The position numbers were made by a program, and so were the translations under genes. The notes below the pieces were generated by a model. The model was given only the letters and a program-made list of their open reading frames with translations. It ran no database searches and was not told where the DNA came from. From Pirellulales bacterium (GTDB lineage: Bacteria > Planctomycetota > Planctomycetia > Pirellulales > Lacipirellulaceae), in the NCBI GenBank assembly GCA_022448265.1, contig JAKVCC010000016.1, positions 1 through 64,000 of the forward strand: DNA of 64,000 bases, given 5' to 3'. Each line of letters opens with the position of its first letter. Position 1 is the stretch's first letter. This document shows, one piece after another, positions 47,015 through 55,222 of the stretch.

Positions 47015-48010
47015 CTAGGCTTCCTTGCTTCCTGAGGAAACCGATGTTTGACCGGAAAAGCGAGCGTAAACGGTCCGCCGGTCCCAAACAATGAATCCGG
47101 CGCGCCGGTACATGCGGAGGACATGTTCGTTTGACTGGTCAACGGCTAAAACCAGTCGATCAGCCTTTCCCAGGCGCGCCTGCCACAAGGCGTACTGCAA
47201 GATTTGCCAACCGTATCCTTGCCCCCGGGCTGCCGGTACGATCCCCATGTAAACGAGTTCCCAGCTGCCCCCCTCGCCATGGGATGCAAGAATCAGTGCG
47301 CCGACATCTTGTTGACGGGCATCTTCTTGCGGGTAGGTCGAGTTCCTGGCAGGCTGGTGGCCCGCATCCGTGCTTGGTTGGTTGCACACAAAGTACCAGC
47401 CCGCGCCGCCCAGGTCGCCTTGGGCCGCATAGCCATCGATAATGTCGGCCGTACTGTGTACGCCGTTGAGTGCCGGGCAGTCTAGCGAGTCTGTGTAGGT
47501 TTCCTGGAGCAACCGGCCGAGCCGCTCGGGCTGGCCATCGGCATGTGGCTGGAAATCCAGAGTCCCAGGGGGTTGAACCTGCGGGAAGTGGCTATTTTCG
47601 AGCGTCAAGTAAACCAGATTTGCCAGCTTGTGAAACTGGCCCATGGCAAACAAGTGCGGATTGATTTCCGCGTCGGGACTCACCAGGATTTGGGCCAGGG
47701 CGACGTCGTTTTCGTCAAGGAAGGCGGCCGCGGCGCGGATCAGCAGAGGTGATGCCGGGTGGTGCCCGGCAGAGGGCCATACCAGTGCTGTTCGGCCTGG
47801 CGTTAGCTGTGCCCACACTGCCGCCTGAGGTTCTCCCCCCCGGTGGGCACAGAGGAGCCCCGCAAAGGCGGATTCGCCGTGTCCCTGCACTCCATCCAGG
47901 GTCTGCACTAAGGCTGTTTGCCCGTCTTCGCTCAAGCCAGCATGCAAGAGGCGCAGTGCACCTGCCCGATCTTTCGCACTGCAATAGGCGATGGAAAACT
48001 CGTTACCCAT
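47015..48010 (-). CDS. GNAT-family N-acetyltransferase
   Basis: 331 residues from the ATG at 48010; a longer frame overlaps the preceding gene's end and lacks support. The C-terminal 120 or so residues carry the GNAT acetyl-CoA loop: YMGIVPAARGQGYGWQILQ (V motif with R/Q-x-x-G-x-G) and AVDQSNEHVLRMYRRAGF. The N-terminal part is less conserved and may be a second, degenerate GNAT domain, as in two-domain family members. Acceptor unknown. Confidence 0.82.
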   Translation of the reverse strand: MGNEFSIAYCSAKDRAGALRLLHAGLSEDGQTALVQTLDGVQGHGESAFAGLLCAHRGGEPQAAVWAQLTPGRTALVWPSAGHHPASPLLIRAAAAFLDENDVALAQILVSPDAEINPHLFAMGQFHKLANLVYLTLENSHFPQVQPPGTLDFQPHADGQPERLGRLLQETYTDSLDCPALNGVHSTADIIDGYAAQGDLGGAGWYFVCNQPSTDAGHQPARNSTYPQEDARQQDVGALILASHGEGGSWELVYMGIVPAARGQGYGWQILQYALWQARLGKADRLVLAVDQSNEHVLRMYRRAGFIVWDRRTVYARFSGQTSVSSGSKEA

Positions 48011-48138
48011 GGCCGCAAGATAATCGATGCAGCCCCGCCGCGGCAGAGACATCTGCGCGGATTGCTCGCAGTTGTGCAGAATCGCCCCGGGAAAGGGGCT
48101 TCCGCTGTCCGGCAATAGACACAGCTCGTGGCAGGACA

Positions 48139-49005
48139 CTACCAGAAACGGTCCCGCTTTTCCAAACTGTTGACTTGTCCCTTAGGAACCCGACTACGAG
48201 GAAACAGCGCGTCCCATTTTTCCTTACCCACTTTTTTCTTGTCACCCTGTTCGGGTTCAATAACCTTGTCTTCCTGGGCGACCTCGGTGGCGGGAGGGCT
48301 GGGCTCGGGCTCGGCAGTGGGCAGCGTAGGCGTTTTGCGGGCGAGCGGCGTGGTCGCGCCGGGTCGCTGGAGTTCGACTTCCACCGCAAAACTCTCGTGG
48401 GGTGTGGTGGCCCGCAGCACCGGTGCGGGGCGGGTACGTAACTCACTGGTTACGTGCTGGCCACGGCGAAGCTGAAAAAGCTGTTCGCCAGCGATGGGGG
48501 CGGATTGGCGCTGCAGGCCGTAGGTCTGGGTGAGCAACAGCACCAGTTGAGTGGTATCGCCCGTATTGCCACGAAACGAGATTCGCTGTAGCCGGCCGAC
48601 TGCGTCGAAGTAGTACGTCAGCGATCCGGCCAGATCATCCAGTTGCGTGCCGCTTACCAGGGGGACCCGAATGCCGTAGAGCCCAAGATCGGCCAGCCCA
48701 GTGGATTTGCGCGCCCACCGCCGATAAACCCACTCCCGATCGAGATTGAATCGGAATATTTCTGGCAAGGACATGTTCCGTATGCCTTCCAGAGGCGTTG
48801 TCTTAGAGTAGGCCGGCACACTGGGTCCCTGAGGAGGTGCTGGCGGTACCGAAGACGACTTAATCGCGGGCGTGACGCCGCTTTGGGTTGTGCCGTTAGG
48901 CGGGGTATCCCAAAGCTGGCCCACGTTGGGCGTGTTGGTTGCCACATAAGGTGCGCCTACCGCAGCGGCCAGCAAAACAGGGATACTTAACGTACGCGAG
49001 AGCAT
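48139..49005 (-). CDS. Secreted planctomycete-specific protein
   Basis: 288 residues with a signal peptide (about 1-23). A conserved-looking segment runs from LEGIRNMSLPEIFRFNLDRE to DDLAGSLTYYFDAVGRLQRIS. I recall related planctomycete proteins, possibly of a DUF6690-type family, but cannot confirm that name. The C-terminal 100 residues are Pro/Glu/Lys-rich. A GNAT gene follows downstream. Confidence 0.7.
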   Translation of the reverse strand: MLSRTLSIPVLLAAAVGAPYVATNTPNVGQLWDTPPNGTTQSGVTPAIKSSSVPPAPPQGPSVPAYSKTTPLEGIRNMSLPEIFRFNLDREWVYRRWARKSTGLADLGLYGIRVPLVSGTQLDDLAGSLTYYFDAVGRLQRISFRGNTGDTTQLVLLLTQTYGLQRQSAPIAGEQLFQLRRGQHVTSELRTRPAPVLRATTPHESFAVEVELQRPGATTPLARKTPTLPTAEPEPSPPATEVAQEDKVIEPEQGDKKKVGKEKWDALFPRSRVPKGQVNSLEKRDRFW

Positions 49006-49240
49006 TTTGCTTCACCTTACTCGCTTGGGGATTGCTCGAGAACCTATTTTAACACTGCCAATTGGACGTGACGATTTCGAGAATGCTAACCGAACCTTGG
49101 GTTTCACAACGGGCCCTAGTAGTGTCTTCGACTGGCGGGGCGAACGGACTTTTCACGGTCGGCGACTCCCCGGGCAAGCCGTTCAGCCTGTGCGAACCTT
49201 GCCACCGCGACAACAGACGCCAGCTTGGGCGACTCGTGCT

Positions 49241-49900
49241 AGTCTCGACTGTGAAATCTTGGCAGACTTTACGGATTATGCCTGGTTAACGGGGGACGAA
49301 GGAGGCAGGTGGTTAGTCCTGGTAAACGCGGAGCCCAATCCGATGCATCGCCACTTGCAACGACTGCGCAAAATACTTAGCGCACTGCGGACTTGGACGA
49401 TCGTCGAGTAAGTCAAGCTCAGACGCCGGGCAGAAACAAAATGTTAGTCTGTTGGTAGCCAAAATGTTTTTTGCCGAGCTAGCCAGCGATAATTCGCGTG
49501 TGTCAGGGCACGCCGACATTTTCGCGGTTGGCACTTCCCAGGTGGAAGCATTCTTGCCTCCCGGTACGTAGGGTTGGTACCTGGATCCCGACCGCCGCAG
49601 CAAGGACGCCACTCGACTCGGTACCACACCCATGCACCGTGGACGGACGTGATCGCCCGCATGAGGCCGGCTGCTTGACGGGTGGTGTACCCGCTGCCCT
49701 ACCCCGTTTTGCGTCCTCGAGGGATTTTTGCTGCAGGTGGGGTCCGTCGATAAGCATTTGCGTGTACTGCGCTTGGAAATTAAACGGCGGGGCGTCCAGG
49801 CCGCTCCCTAGCAGCTTCGCCGTCAGCTAAAACCTCAAGAATCCTCTTGCTGACCTGTGCGGATCGGTACGAAGGGCCCACCGCTGTGGTCGCGGGCTAA
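49241..49900 (+). pseudogene. Decayed SAM-methyltransferase with THUMP-like C-terminal part
   Basis: Ordered fragments in shifting frames match my memory of a planctomycete methyltransferase: CEILADFTDYAWLTGDEGG and LQRLRKILSALRTWTIVE, then an in-frame TAA in place of a Gln, then VKLRRRAETK (49241-49445); WYLDPDRRS at 49575 and, one frame on, GRHSTRYHTHAPWTDVIARM; LRVLRLEIKRRGVQAAP near 49760-49800, then QLRRQLKPQ; and a last LLLTCADRYEGPTAVVAG before TAA at 49898-49900. Intact relatives carry WHIDPDRR, GRRTTR, and RLEIKKRGVDVDPE. The whole SAM-binding middle is gone. It is clearly non-functional. Confidence 0.75.
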
Positions 49901-49965
49901 CCAAGTCGAGTTAAACCGATTAGAATGACTGCTTCGCCAATTTTTCTGGATTGCGAGGTTGAATT

Positions 49966-50826
49966 ATGAAGCTGGCTTTCAGTTCGAATGCCTACATGCA
50001 ATTTTCCATCGAGGAGACGATTCAACGTATCGCTGAGCTCGGTTACGCGGGCATCGAACTTTTGGCTGATGTTCCTCACGCGTGGCCGGCGGGCCTCTTG
50101 CCCGAGCGGCGCGAGGCGATCCGGACGTGTCTCGAAACCCATTGTTTGACGATTTCGAACATCAATGCATTTATGATGAATGCGGTCGGCGACCCTCGCC
50201 AGCCGTATTGGCATCCCGGTTGGACCGATCCCGATTGCCACTACCGAGCCATTCGTCGCGAGCACACAAAGAGGGCTTTGCAGCTGGCTTCAGACTTGGG
50301 CGCACCGCATATCACGACCGAGCCTGGCGGATTGGTAACGGCTGAGCAATCTTGGCAAGAAGCGGCCGACATTTTCTACGACGAGCTGATGCCCTGTGTG
50401 GAATTAGCCGAACAGCTTGATGTGGGCCTCTTGATTGAGCCTGAACCGGAGTTGCTGATTGAGCGTTTTGACCAGTACCTTGAGTTTGCAGGACGTATCG
50501 ATTCAGAACAAATCGGTTTGAATTTCGATATCGGTCATGCTTATTGCGTGGGTGAAGACCCTCAAGACTGGGTGCCGCGCATGGCCGAGCAGACGGTGCA
50601 CTACCACCTGGAGGATATCGCTGACACGCGCGTGCACGCGCATCTGATTCCCGGCCACGGTGCGATTGATTTTGGGGCGACGCTGCGGGCCATTGCCGAG
50701 ACGGGCTATGCAGGCTGGTTGACTGTGGAACTCTATCCGTACATTGATGCGCCGGACGACGCGGCGCGCGAAGCGCATAGCTATCTGAGCAAGGCGCTTG
50801 CCTGCCTGAGTTCATCCACGACATGA
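49966..50826 (+). CDS. Sugar phosphate isomerase/epimerase-type TIM barrel protein (first copy)
   Basis: 286-residue xylose-isomerase-like TIM barrel. GAGG seven bases before the ATG supports the start. Metal-site motifs: EPEPELL, NFDIGHAYC, HYHLEDIAD, GHGAIDF and VELYPY. It opens the run of genes to 54924 and overlaps the UbiA gene by four bases (ATGA), indicating coupling. It resembles the second barrel at 51892-52740; together they may stand in for missing ebo enzymes. Substrate not known. Confidence 0.88.
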   Translation: MKLAFSSNAYMQFSIEETIQRIAELGYAGIELLADVPHAWPAGLLPERREAIRTCLETHCLTISNINAFMMNAVGDPRQPYWHPGWTDPDCHYRAIRREHTKRALQLASDLGAPHITTEPGGLVTAEQSWQEAADIFYDELMPCVELAEQLDVGLLIEPEPELLIERFDQYLEFAGRIDSEQIGLNFDIGHAYCVGEDPQDWVPRMAEQTVHYHLEDIADTRVHAHLIPGHGAIDFGATLRAIAETGYAGWLTVELYPYIDAPDDAAREAHSYLSKALACLSSSTT

Positions 50827-51797
50827 ACGATCTGCGTGGCTCTTTGCTGACAACGCGTGGCAGTGCCAAGGACCGTCTCTTGGCGGTCGCTCAGTTGATG
50901 CGGCTGGCCAACGTGTTTACCGCGATGGCGGACGTCTGGATGGGTTTCATCCTGGTAGTGGGTAGCTTGCAGCCAGTGCTTCTCTCGCTGGGACTCACGA
51001 TGTGTTCGTGTCTACTCTATACGGCGGGAATGGTACTCAATGACGTGATGGACATCAGCGTGGACTCGGTGCAACGTCCTGAGCGCCCCTTGCCGAGCGG
51101 TCGAGTTTCGCTGCACTTTGCCGCAGTACTGGGCTGGAGTTTGCTTGGCGCGGGCGTACTGGCGGGCTTTGGGATGTCAGTGCTGAGCCGCAATGCGGCA
51201 CCCGGACTTATTGCCTGGGCGCTGAGCGTGATGATTGTCGCGTATAATTCATGGCTAAAAAATACGTGGTGCGGCCCATTTGCCATGGCGGCCTGCCGGG
51301 CGGCAAACGTGTTGCTGGGCATGAGCCCCCGAATCGTCCAGTTGGACCCCTACGATTGCTTTCTCGTCTTAGATACGCTGGCGCCGGCTGCTGGCATTGG
51401 CTGTTACGTCTGCGGGATTTGCTGGTTTGCCCGGGAGGAGCACGGAATTAGCCGACGAGGTCCCTTACTGTTGGGTGTGGCGCTCATGACGGGTGGCCTG
51501 ATCCTTATCGGTGCGGCGCCGTGGTGGGAGCTGGCGGCCTCCTGCCTGCAGCGTCCCCATTGGCAATGGATCGCAGCGTGGAGTGTGCTTGGCGTGCTGG
51601 TGCTCTGGCGATGCATTGGGGCGATCTGTAAGCCTGTCGCCGGTCGCGTGCAACAAGCGGTGGGCTATGCCATATTGCTAATTATTCCCATCGATGCCGC
51701 TATTTGCTGGGGCTATGCCGAATGGGGTTGGGCGTGCTTGGTACTAGCTTTGATCCTGCCAGGCAGGCTATTATCCCGTTGGCTTCGGGTGACCTGA
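50823..51797 (+). CDS. eboC: UbiA-family prenyltransferase, EboC-like
   Basis: 324 residues with about 8-9 membrane helices. The first Asp-rich motif is NDVMDISVD within LLYTAGMVLNDVMDISVDS, followed by RPERPLPSG, as in UbiA enzymes that move prenyl groups onto aromatic acceptors at the membrane. A second DxxxD motif is not obvious. Its order (barrel, UbiA, barrel, phosphatase) and the RPERPLPSGRVS segment recall EboC of ebo clusters. It starts inside the last codons of the preceding gene. Confidence 0.82.
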   Translation: MNDLRGSLLTTRGSAKDRLLAVAQLMRLANVFTAMADVWMGFILVVGSLQPVLLSLGLTMCSCLLYTAGMVLNDVMDISVDSVQRPERPLPSGRVSLHFAAVLGWSLLGAGVLAGFGMSVLSRNAAPGLIAWALSVMIVAYNSWLKNTWCGPFAMAACRAANVLLGMSPRIVQLDPYDCFLVLDTLAPAAGIGCYVCGICWFAREEHGISRRGPLLLGVALMTGGLILIGAAPWWELAASCLQRPHWQWIAAWSVLGVLVLWRCIGAICKPVAGRVQQAVGYAILLIIPIDAAICWGYAEWGWACLVLALILPGRLLSRWLRVT

Positions 51798-51891
51798 GTT
51801 TCGCTGCGGAAACGCGAAACGGGGATCTCTTCGGTGCGGATATGACTGGGAGCCGGGCTTTTACAAACCGACCCATTGGGGCGAACGCGAT

Positions 51892-52740
51892 ATGCGGCTT
51901 GGTTACAACACCAATGGTCTGGCCCATCACAGCCTGCCGGAGGCATTGCGTTTGTTGGCGTCGCTCGGTTACCGGAGCGTGGCCATCACCATCGATCACG
52001 CCGCTCTCAATCCTTATACATCCAGGTACAACATCGAACTGCAGGAAATAGGTGCCTTACTTTCCCAACTGAACCTGCGGTCGGTCATCGAAACGGGCGC
52101 ACGATACTTGCTGGATCCGCGTCGCAAGCACCAGCCGACACTGGTCACTTCGAAGTCAGACGGTAGGCCCCAACGGGTGGAGTTTCTCCGTCATGCGGTT
52201 GACATGGCCGCCGCGCTGGGCAGCGATTGCGTATCGCTCTGGTCGGGCACGCTGCCAGACGGGGATGCGCGGGGAGACGGCCTGTGCCGGCTGGCCGACA
52301 GCTTGCACACGGTCCTTGAATATGCCGAGCGCCGCAACGTGTGGCTGGGTTTCGAACCGGAGCCCGGCATGTTGATTGACAGCATGCAGAGCTGGCAAGA
52401 GCTATTGGAACGAATCGATTCGCCCCGGCTGGGTCTGACCCTCGACATTGGTCATCTGCACTGTCTGGGAGAAGTCCCTATCAGCGAGGTGATCCGTTGC
52501 TGGGCCGGCAGGTTACTCAACGTGCACATCGAAGACATGCGACAAGGCGTCCACGAGCATCTGATGTTTGGAGAAGGGGAGATCGATTTCCCCCCCGTGC
52601 TGGCCGCGCTCGCTGAAGTTGAGTATTCCGGTGGGGTCCACGTCGAGTTGAGCCGTCATAGCCATGCGGGTCCCGCTGCCGCCAGGCAGGCGATGACGTT
52701 CTTGCAACCTCAAATCGATGCCGCGTTAGCTGCTCAGTGA
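51892..52740 (+). CDS. Sugar phosphate isomerase/epimerase-type TIM barrel protein (second copy)
   Basis: 282-residue TIM barrel with the same pattern as the first copy: GFEPEPGMLID, LTLDIGHLHCLGEVP, NVHIEDM, GEGEIDFPPVL and VELSRHSH. The start ATG has no strong Shine-Dalgarno sequence. It follows the UbiA gene after 94 bases. It is shorter than EboE of cyanobacteria, so the name EboE is not used; it may be a functional counterpart. Confidence 0.87.
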   Translation: MRLGYNTNGLAHHSLPEALRLLASLGYRSVAITIDHAALNPYTSRYNIELQEIGALLSQLNLRSVIETGARYLLDPRRKHQPTLVTSKSDGRPQRVEFLRHAVDMAAALGSDCVSLWSGTLPDGDARGDGLCRLADSLHTVLEYAERRNVWLGFEPEPGMLIDSMQSWQELLERIDSPRLGLTLDIGHLHCLGEVPISEVIRCWAGRLLNVHIEDMRQGVHEHLMFGEGEIDFPPVLAALAEVEYSGGVHVELSRHSHAGPAAARQAMTFLQPQIDAALAAQ

Positions 52741-52761
52741 CCTGCCACTGGCCCCAAGACG

Positions 52762-52792
52762 TTTCCCTTTCCCTTTCCCTTTCCCTTTTTTT
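52762..52792 (+). repeat. (TTTCCC)4 pyrimidine tract plus T-run
   Basis: Four tandem copies of TTTCCC (52762-52785) followed by seven T (52786-52792), in the 63-base gap before the phosphatase gene, ending 11 bases before its ATG. A pure-pyrimidine tract can form unusual DNA structure and is prone to length change; it leaves no room for a purine-rich ribosome-binding site. Confidence 0.7.
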
Positions 52793-52803
52793 GTCTGCTC
52801 ATT

Positions 52804-54123
52804 ATGGCTGAACATATCGCTCTGCTCTCGATTCCTGGACTTCGGCGTCAGGACCTCGCGGCTATGCCCCAATTGGAGGCCCTGATGTCGGGCGGCGATA
52901 CGGCCGAACTGGTGCCTGGTTTCCCGGCAGTGACCTGCCCGGTGCAAGCGAATATGACCACAGGCCGTCCGCCCCGCGAACACGGGGTGGTCGCCAATGG
53001 TTTCTATTGGCCCGAGCGGAATCAGGTCGAGATGTGGACGTCCGCCAATGATTGCGTCGAACGACCCCAGTTGTGGGACATCTTACACCATCACGATCCG
53101 GCACTGCGTTCGGCGGTGTGGTTTCCGCTACACAGCAAAAAATGTGGGGCCGACTACGTTTGCACCCCTGCGCCGATTCACAATTCCGATGGGAGCGAAT
53201 CGTTATGGTGCTATACGCGTCCCGAATCGCTCTATCCGGATCTTCAGGAAGCCTTGGGGCATTTTCCCCTTCAGCACTTTTGGGGGCCGATGGCCAACAT
53301 CAAGTCTTCTGCTTGGATTGTCGATTCGGCTCTGCATGCGGCGGAGGCATTTCGCCCCAATTTGTTTTATATCTATTTGCCGCATCTTGACTATGCGGCG
53401 CAAAAGTTCGGGCCCGATTCGGATGCGGCCCGTCAGGCGCTGGCCGACCTGGATGACCAACTCGGCAAGCTGAACCGCGGATTCTCCGCGGCTTACCAGG
53501 ATCAGCATCTGTTGTGGCTGGTGGCGAGCGAATACGTGATCACACCGGTGAACCATGTGAGCTATCCGAACCGCGCGCTCCGCGAAGCGGGCCTCTTGTC
53601 GGTTGAGTGGCACCAGGACGGCGAACATTTGGACCTTGCCGCGAGTCGGGCGTGGGCGATGGTCGACCACCAGATGTCGCACGTCTTCGCCCGGGATGTC
53701 GAATCGCTGGGTCAGGCCAAGGAGGTTCTGGCCAGTCTGGCGGGGGTGGAAGAGGTGCTCACTCGCGCCGAGCTCGATCGCTACGACTTGACGCACCCTC
53801 GCTGCGGCGATCTCGTCGCGATCTCCGCTTCCGATAGTTGGCAAGCCTATTATTGGTGGCTCGACGACAGCCAGGCGCCGGCCTACGCCCGCACGGTCGA
53901 CATCCATCGCAAGCCAGGCTACGATCCGGTCGAGATGTTTTGGGATCCAATACACAAGTGCATTCCACTGGATGCAACGCTCGTTCAAGGCTCGCACGGC
54001 GCACCGCCGTACAGCCCCGCGCAGCGGGGAATTCTGTTGAGCTCCGAGCGGGGCACCTTCGTCGAGCGACCGCTGGCCGACACCGACGTAGCTGATATCG
54101 TCCTCCGCCAATTCGGAATCTAA
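52804..54123 (+). CDS. eboF: Alkaline-phosphatase-superfamily hydrolase (phosphodiesterase/pyrophosphatase type), EboF-like
   Basis: 439 residues. The Thr nucleophile region is FPAVTCPVQANMTTGRPPREHG, followed by metal ligands in LPHLDYAAQKFGPDS, ASEYVITPVNH and DHQMSHVF, typical of the nucleotide pyrophosphatase/phosphodiesterase branch. No signal peptide is seen. Its place after the UbiA and TIM-barrel genes parallels EboF in ebo clusters. The reaction would be cleavage of a phosphoester or pyrophosphate of an unknown metabolite. Confidence 0.83.
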   Translation: MAEHIALLSIPGLRRQDLAAMPQLEALMSGGDTAELVPGFPAVTCPVQANMTTGRPPREHGVVANGFYWPERNQVEMWTSANDCVERPQLWDILHHHDPALRSAVWFPLHSKKCGADYVCTPAPIHNSDGSESLWCYTRPESLYPDLQEALGHFPLQHFWGPMANIKSSAWIVDSALHAAEAFRPNLFYIYLPHLDYAAQKFGPDSDAARQALADLDDQLGKLNRGFSAAYQDQHLLWLVASEYVITPVNHVSYPNRALREAGLLSVEWHQDGEHLDLAASRAWAMVDHQMSHVFARDVESLGQAKEVLASLAGVEEVLTRAELDRYDLTHPRCGDLVAISASDSWQAYYWWLDDSQAPAYARTVDIHRKPGYDPVEMFWDPIHKCIPLDATLVQGSHGAPPYSPAQRGILLSSERGTFVERPLADTDVADIVLRQFGI

Positions 54124-54210
54124 AGAGAACGGGATGGGTTTAATTTTTGTGATCATGTGAGGATGCGTCACCAGCCACTAGGTCTTTGGAGCCCAGAACA
54201 CACGGTCGCC

Positions 54211-54924
54211 ATGAACGGGCACTTTGGAATCATCTTCGATGTGGATGGAGTCATTGCAGATTCAGAAGCCGTCAACGTGCGCGCAACTTCCCAGGCCTTC
54301 GCCGACATCCTGGGAATTCGCCGTGTGGCCGCGGAAGATTTCCAAAAAGGTCTCGGACGGGGGGCGGCAGAGTATGTCCGAGCCGGCGCCGCATCCCATC
54401 GAATGAAGTTGTCTCCGGACCAGGTGCAGAGCCTCGTGATGGCCCGACAGGAGAATTTCCTGGAAATCTTGCGAGAAGAGACGCTCCCGGCCTATCCGGG
54501 CGTCCTGAAATTAATCTTTAGCGCTTTGGCCAGCCAGGAATTCAGTTTGGCAATTGCCACCAGTAGCACGCGCGGCAAGTCGCTGTCGGTACTCGCATCG
54601 GCACAGATTCCCGTCGAAGAAATGGTGTATGTATGTGGCGACGACGTCGCGCGCAAGAAGCCAGATCCCGAGGTCTTTCAGATAGCCTGTCGGCGGTTGT
54701 CGCTGGCCCCCAAGTTTTGTGTTGTGATTGAAGATTCCCCCTACGGCATAGAAGCGGCTAGCCGGGCAGGATGTGTGTCAATGGCCGTTACCAATACATG
54801 CACCCGCCGCGAATTGCGCCGCGCCGACCAAACTGTCGACAGCCTATGCGAAGTCAGCCTAGCAACTCTCCGCACCCTACTGAACACGCAGAGCTCTCAA
54901 GGTGGCGGTCTGGATCGGACTTGA
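54211..54924 (+). CDS. HAD-superfamily phosphatase (beta-phosphoglucomutase-like)
   Basis: 237 residues from the ATG at 54211; a GTG at 54157 or ATG at 54163 are longer alternatives. HAD motifs: FDVDGVIADSE (nucleophile Asp10 and Asp12), ATSSTRGKSL (Ser/Thr motif II), the Lys of RKKPDPEVF, and VIEDSPYGIEAA. The fold resembles beta-phosphoglucomutase and small-molecule phosphatases. It follows the EboF-like gene by 87 bases and probably closes the cluster. Confidence 0.85.
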   Translation: MNGHFGIIFDVDGVIADSEAVNVRATSQAFADILGIRRVAAEDFQKGLGRGAAEYVRAGAASHRMKLSPDQVQSLVMARQENFLEILREETLPAYPGVLKLIFSALASQEFSLAIATSSTRGKSLSVLASAQIPVEEMVYVCGDDVARKKPDPEVFQIACRRLSLAPKFCVVIEDSPYGIEAASRAGCVSMAVTNTCTRRELRRADQTVDSLCEVSLATLRTLLNTQSSQGGGLDRT

Positions 54925-54960
54925 GAATAGCCCGTTTGTCGCAGCCTGAAAGAAATTTCC

Positions 54961-54989
54961 TGCTGTGCTTTTCAGTTTGAAAAACAGCA
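54961..54989 (+). terminator. Candidate hairpin after the HAD gene
   Basis: TGCTGT-(gc)-TTTTC pairs with GAAAA-ACAGCA across a five-base loop (54961-54989), 11 pairs with a two-base bulge. It stands 37 bases after the HAD stop and could end the 49966-54924 transcript. A T-run does not follow. Confidence 0.4.
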
Positions 54990-55222
54990 CGTCGGAACTA
55001 TTAGGAAGTTTCTCAAATTCATGGCAGAGGTTGGGTTGATTCCTACTAAAGAGTGCTCTGATGGGAAGCGCCGCTGCGCGACTTGCGCCTATCGTGCCGA
55101 GCATGATAGCTGAAATGTCGCTTTCTGGATGATGATTGCCCGATCAACGAACACGGTGCCAATCATCGCGCCCATTGCTCGCACCATGGAAATCGCTCGT
55201 CAAGGCCCTGAAGGCTATCGTT
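54990..55222. other. Intergenic region, no gene seen
   Basis: 233 bases between the hairpin and the end of the convergent fusion gene. No supported gene. Confidence 0.35.

Noticed and set aside
49007-49240. An independent plus-strand gene starting at 49007.
   Set aside because: Only its later part is protein-like, and that part belongs to the methyltransferase relic; the first 230 bases look like upstream DNA of the minus-strand gene.
55129-55200. A second copy of the ISAzo13 relic, suggested by CATTGCTCGCA and CATGGAAATxGC words shared with 8718-8780.
   Set aside because: Only short words match and the implied protein does not follow the transposase pattern.
54925-55222. A possible gene in the gap after the HAD phosphatase.
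   Set aside because: No frame shows a recognisable or coding-like protein; only the hairpin at 54961-54989 is kept.
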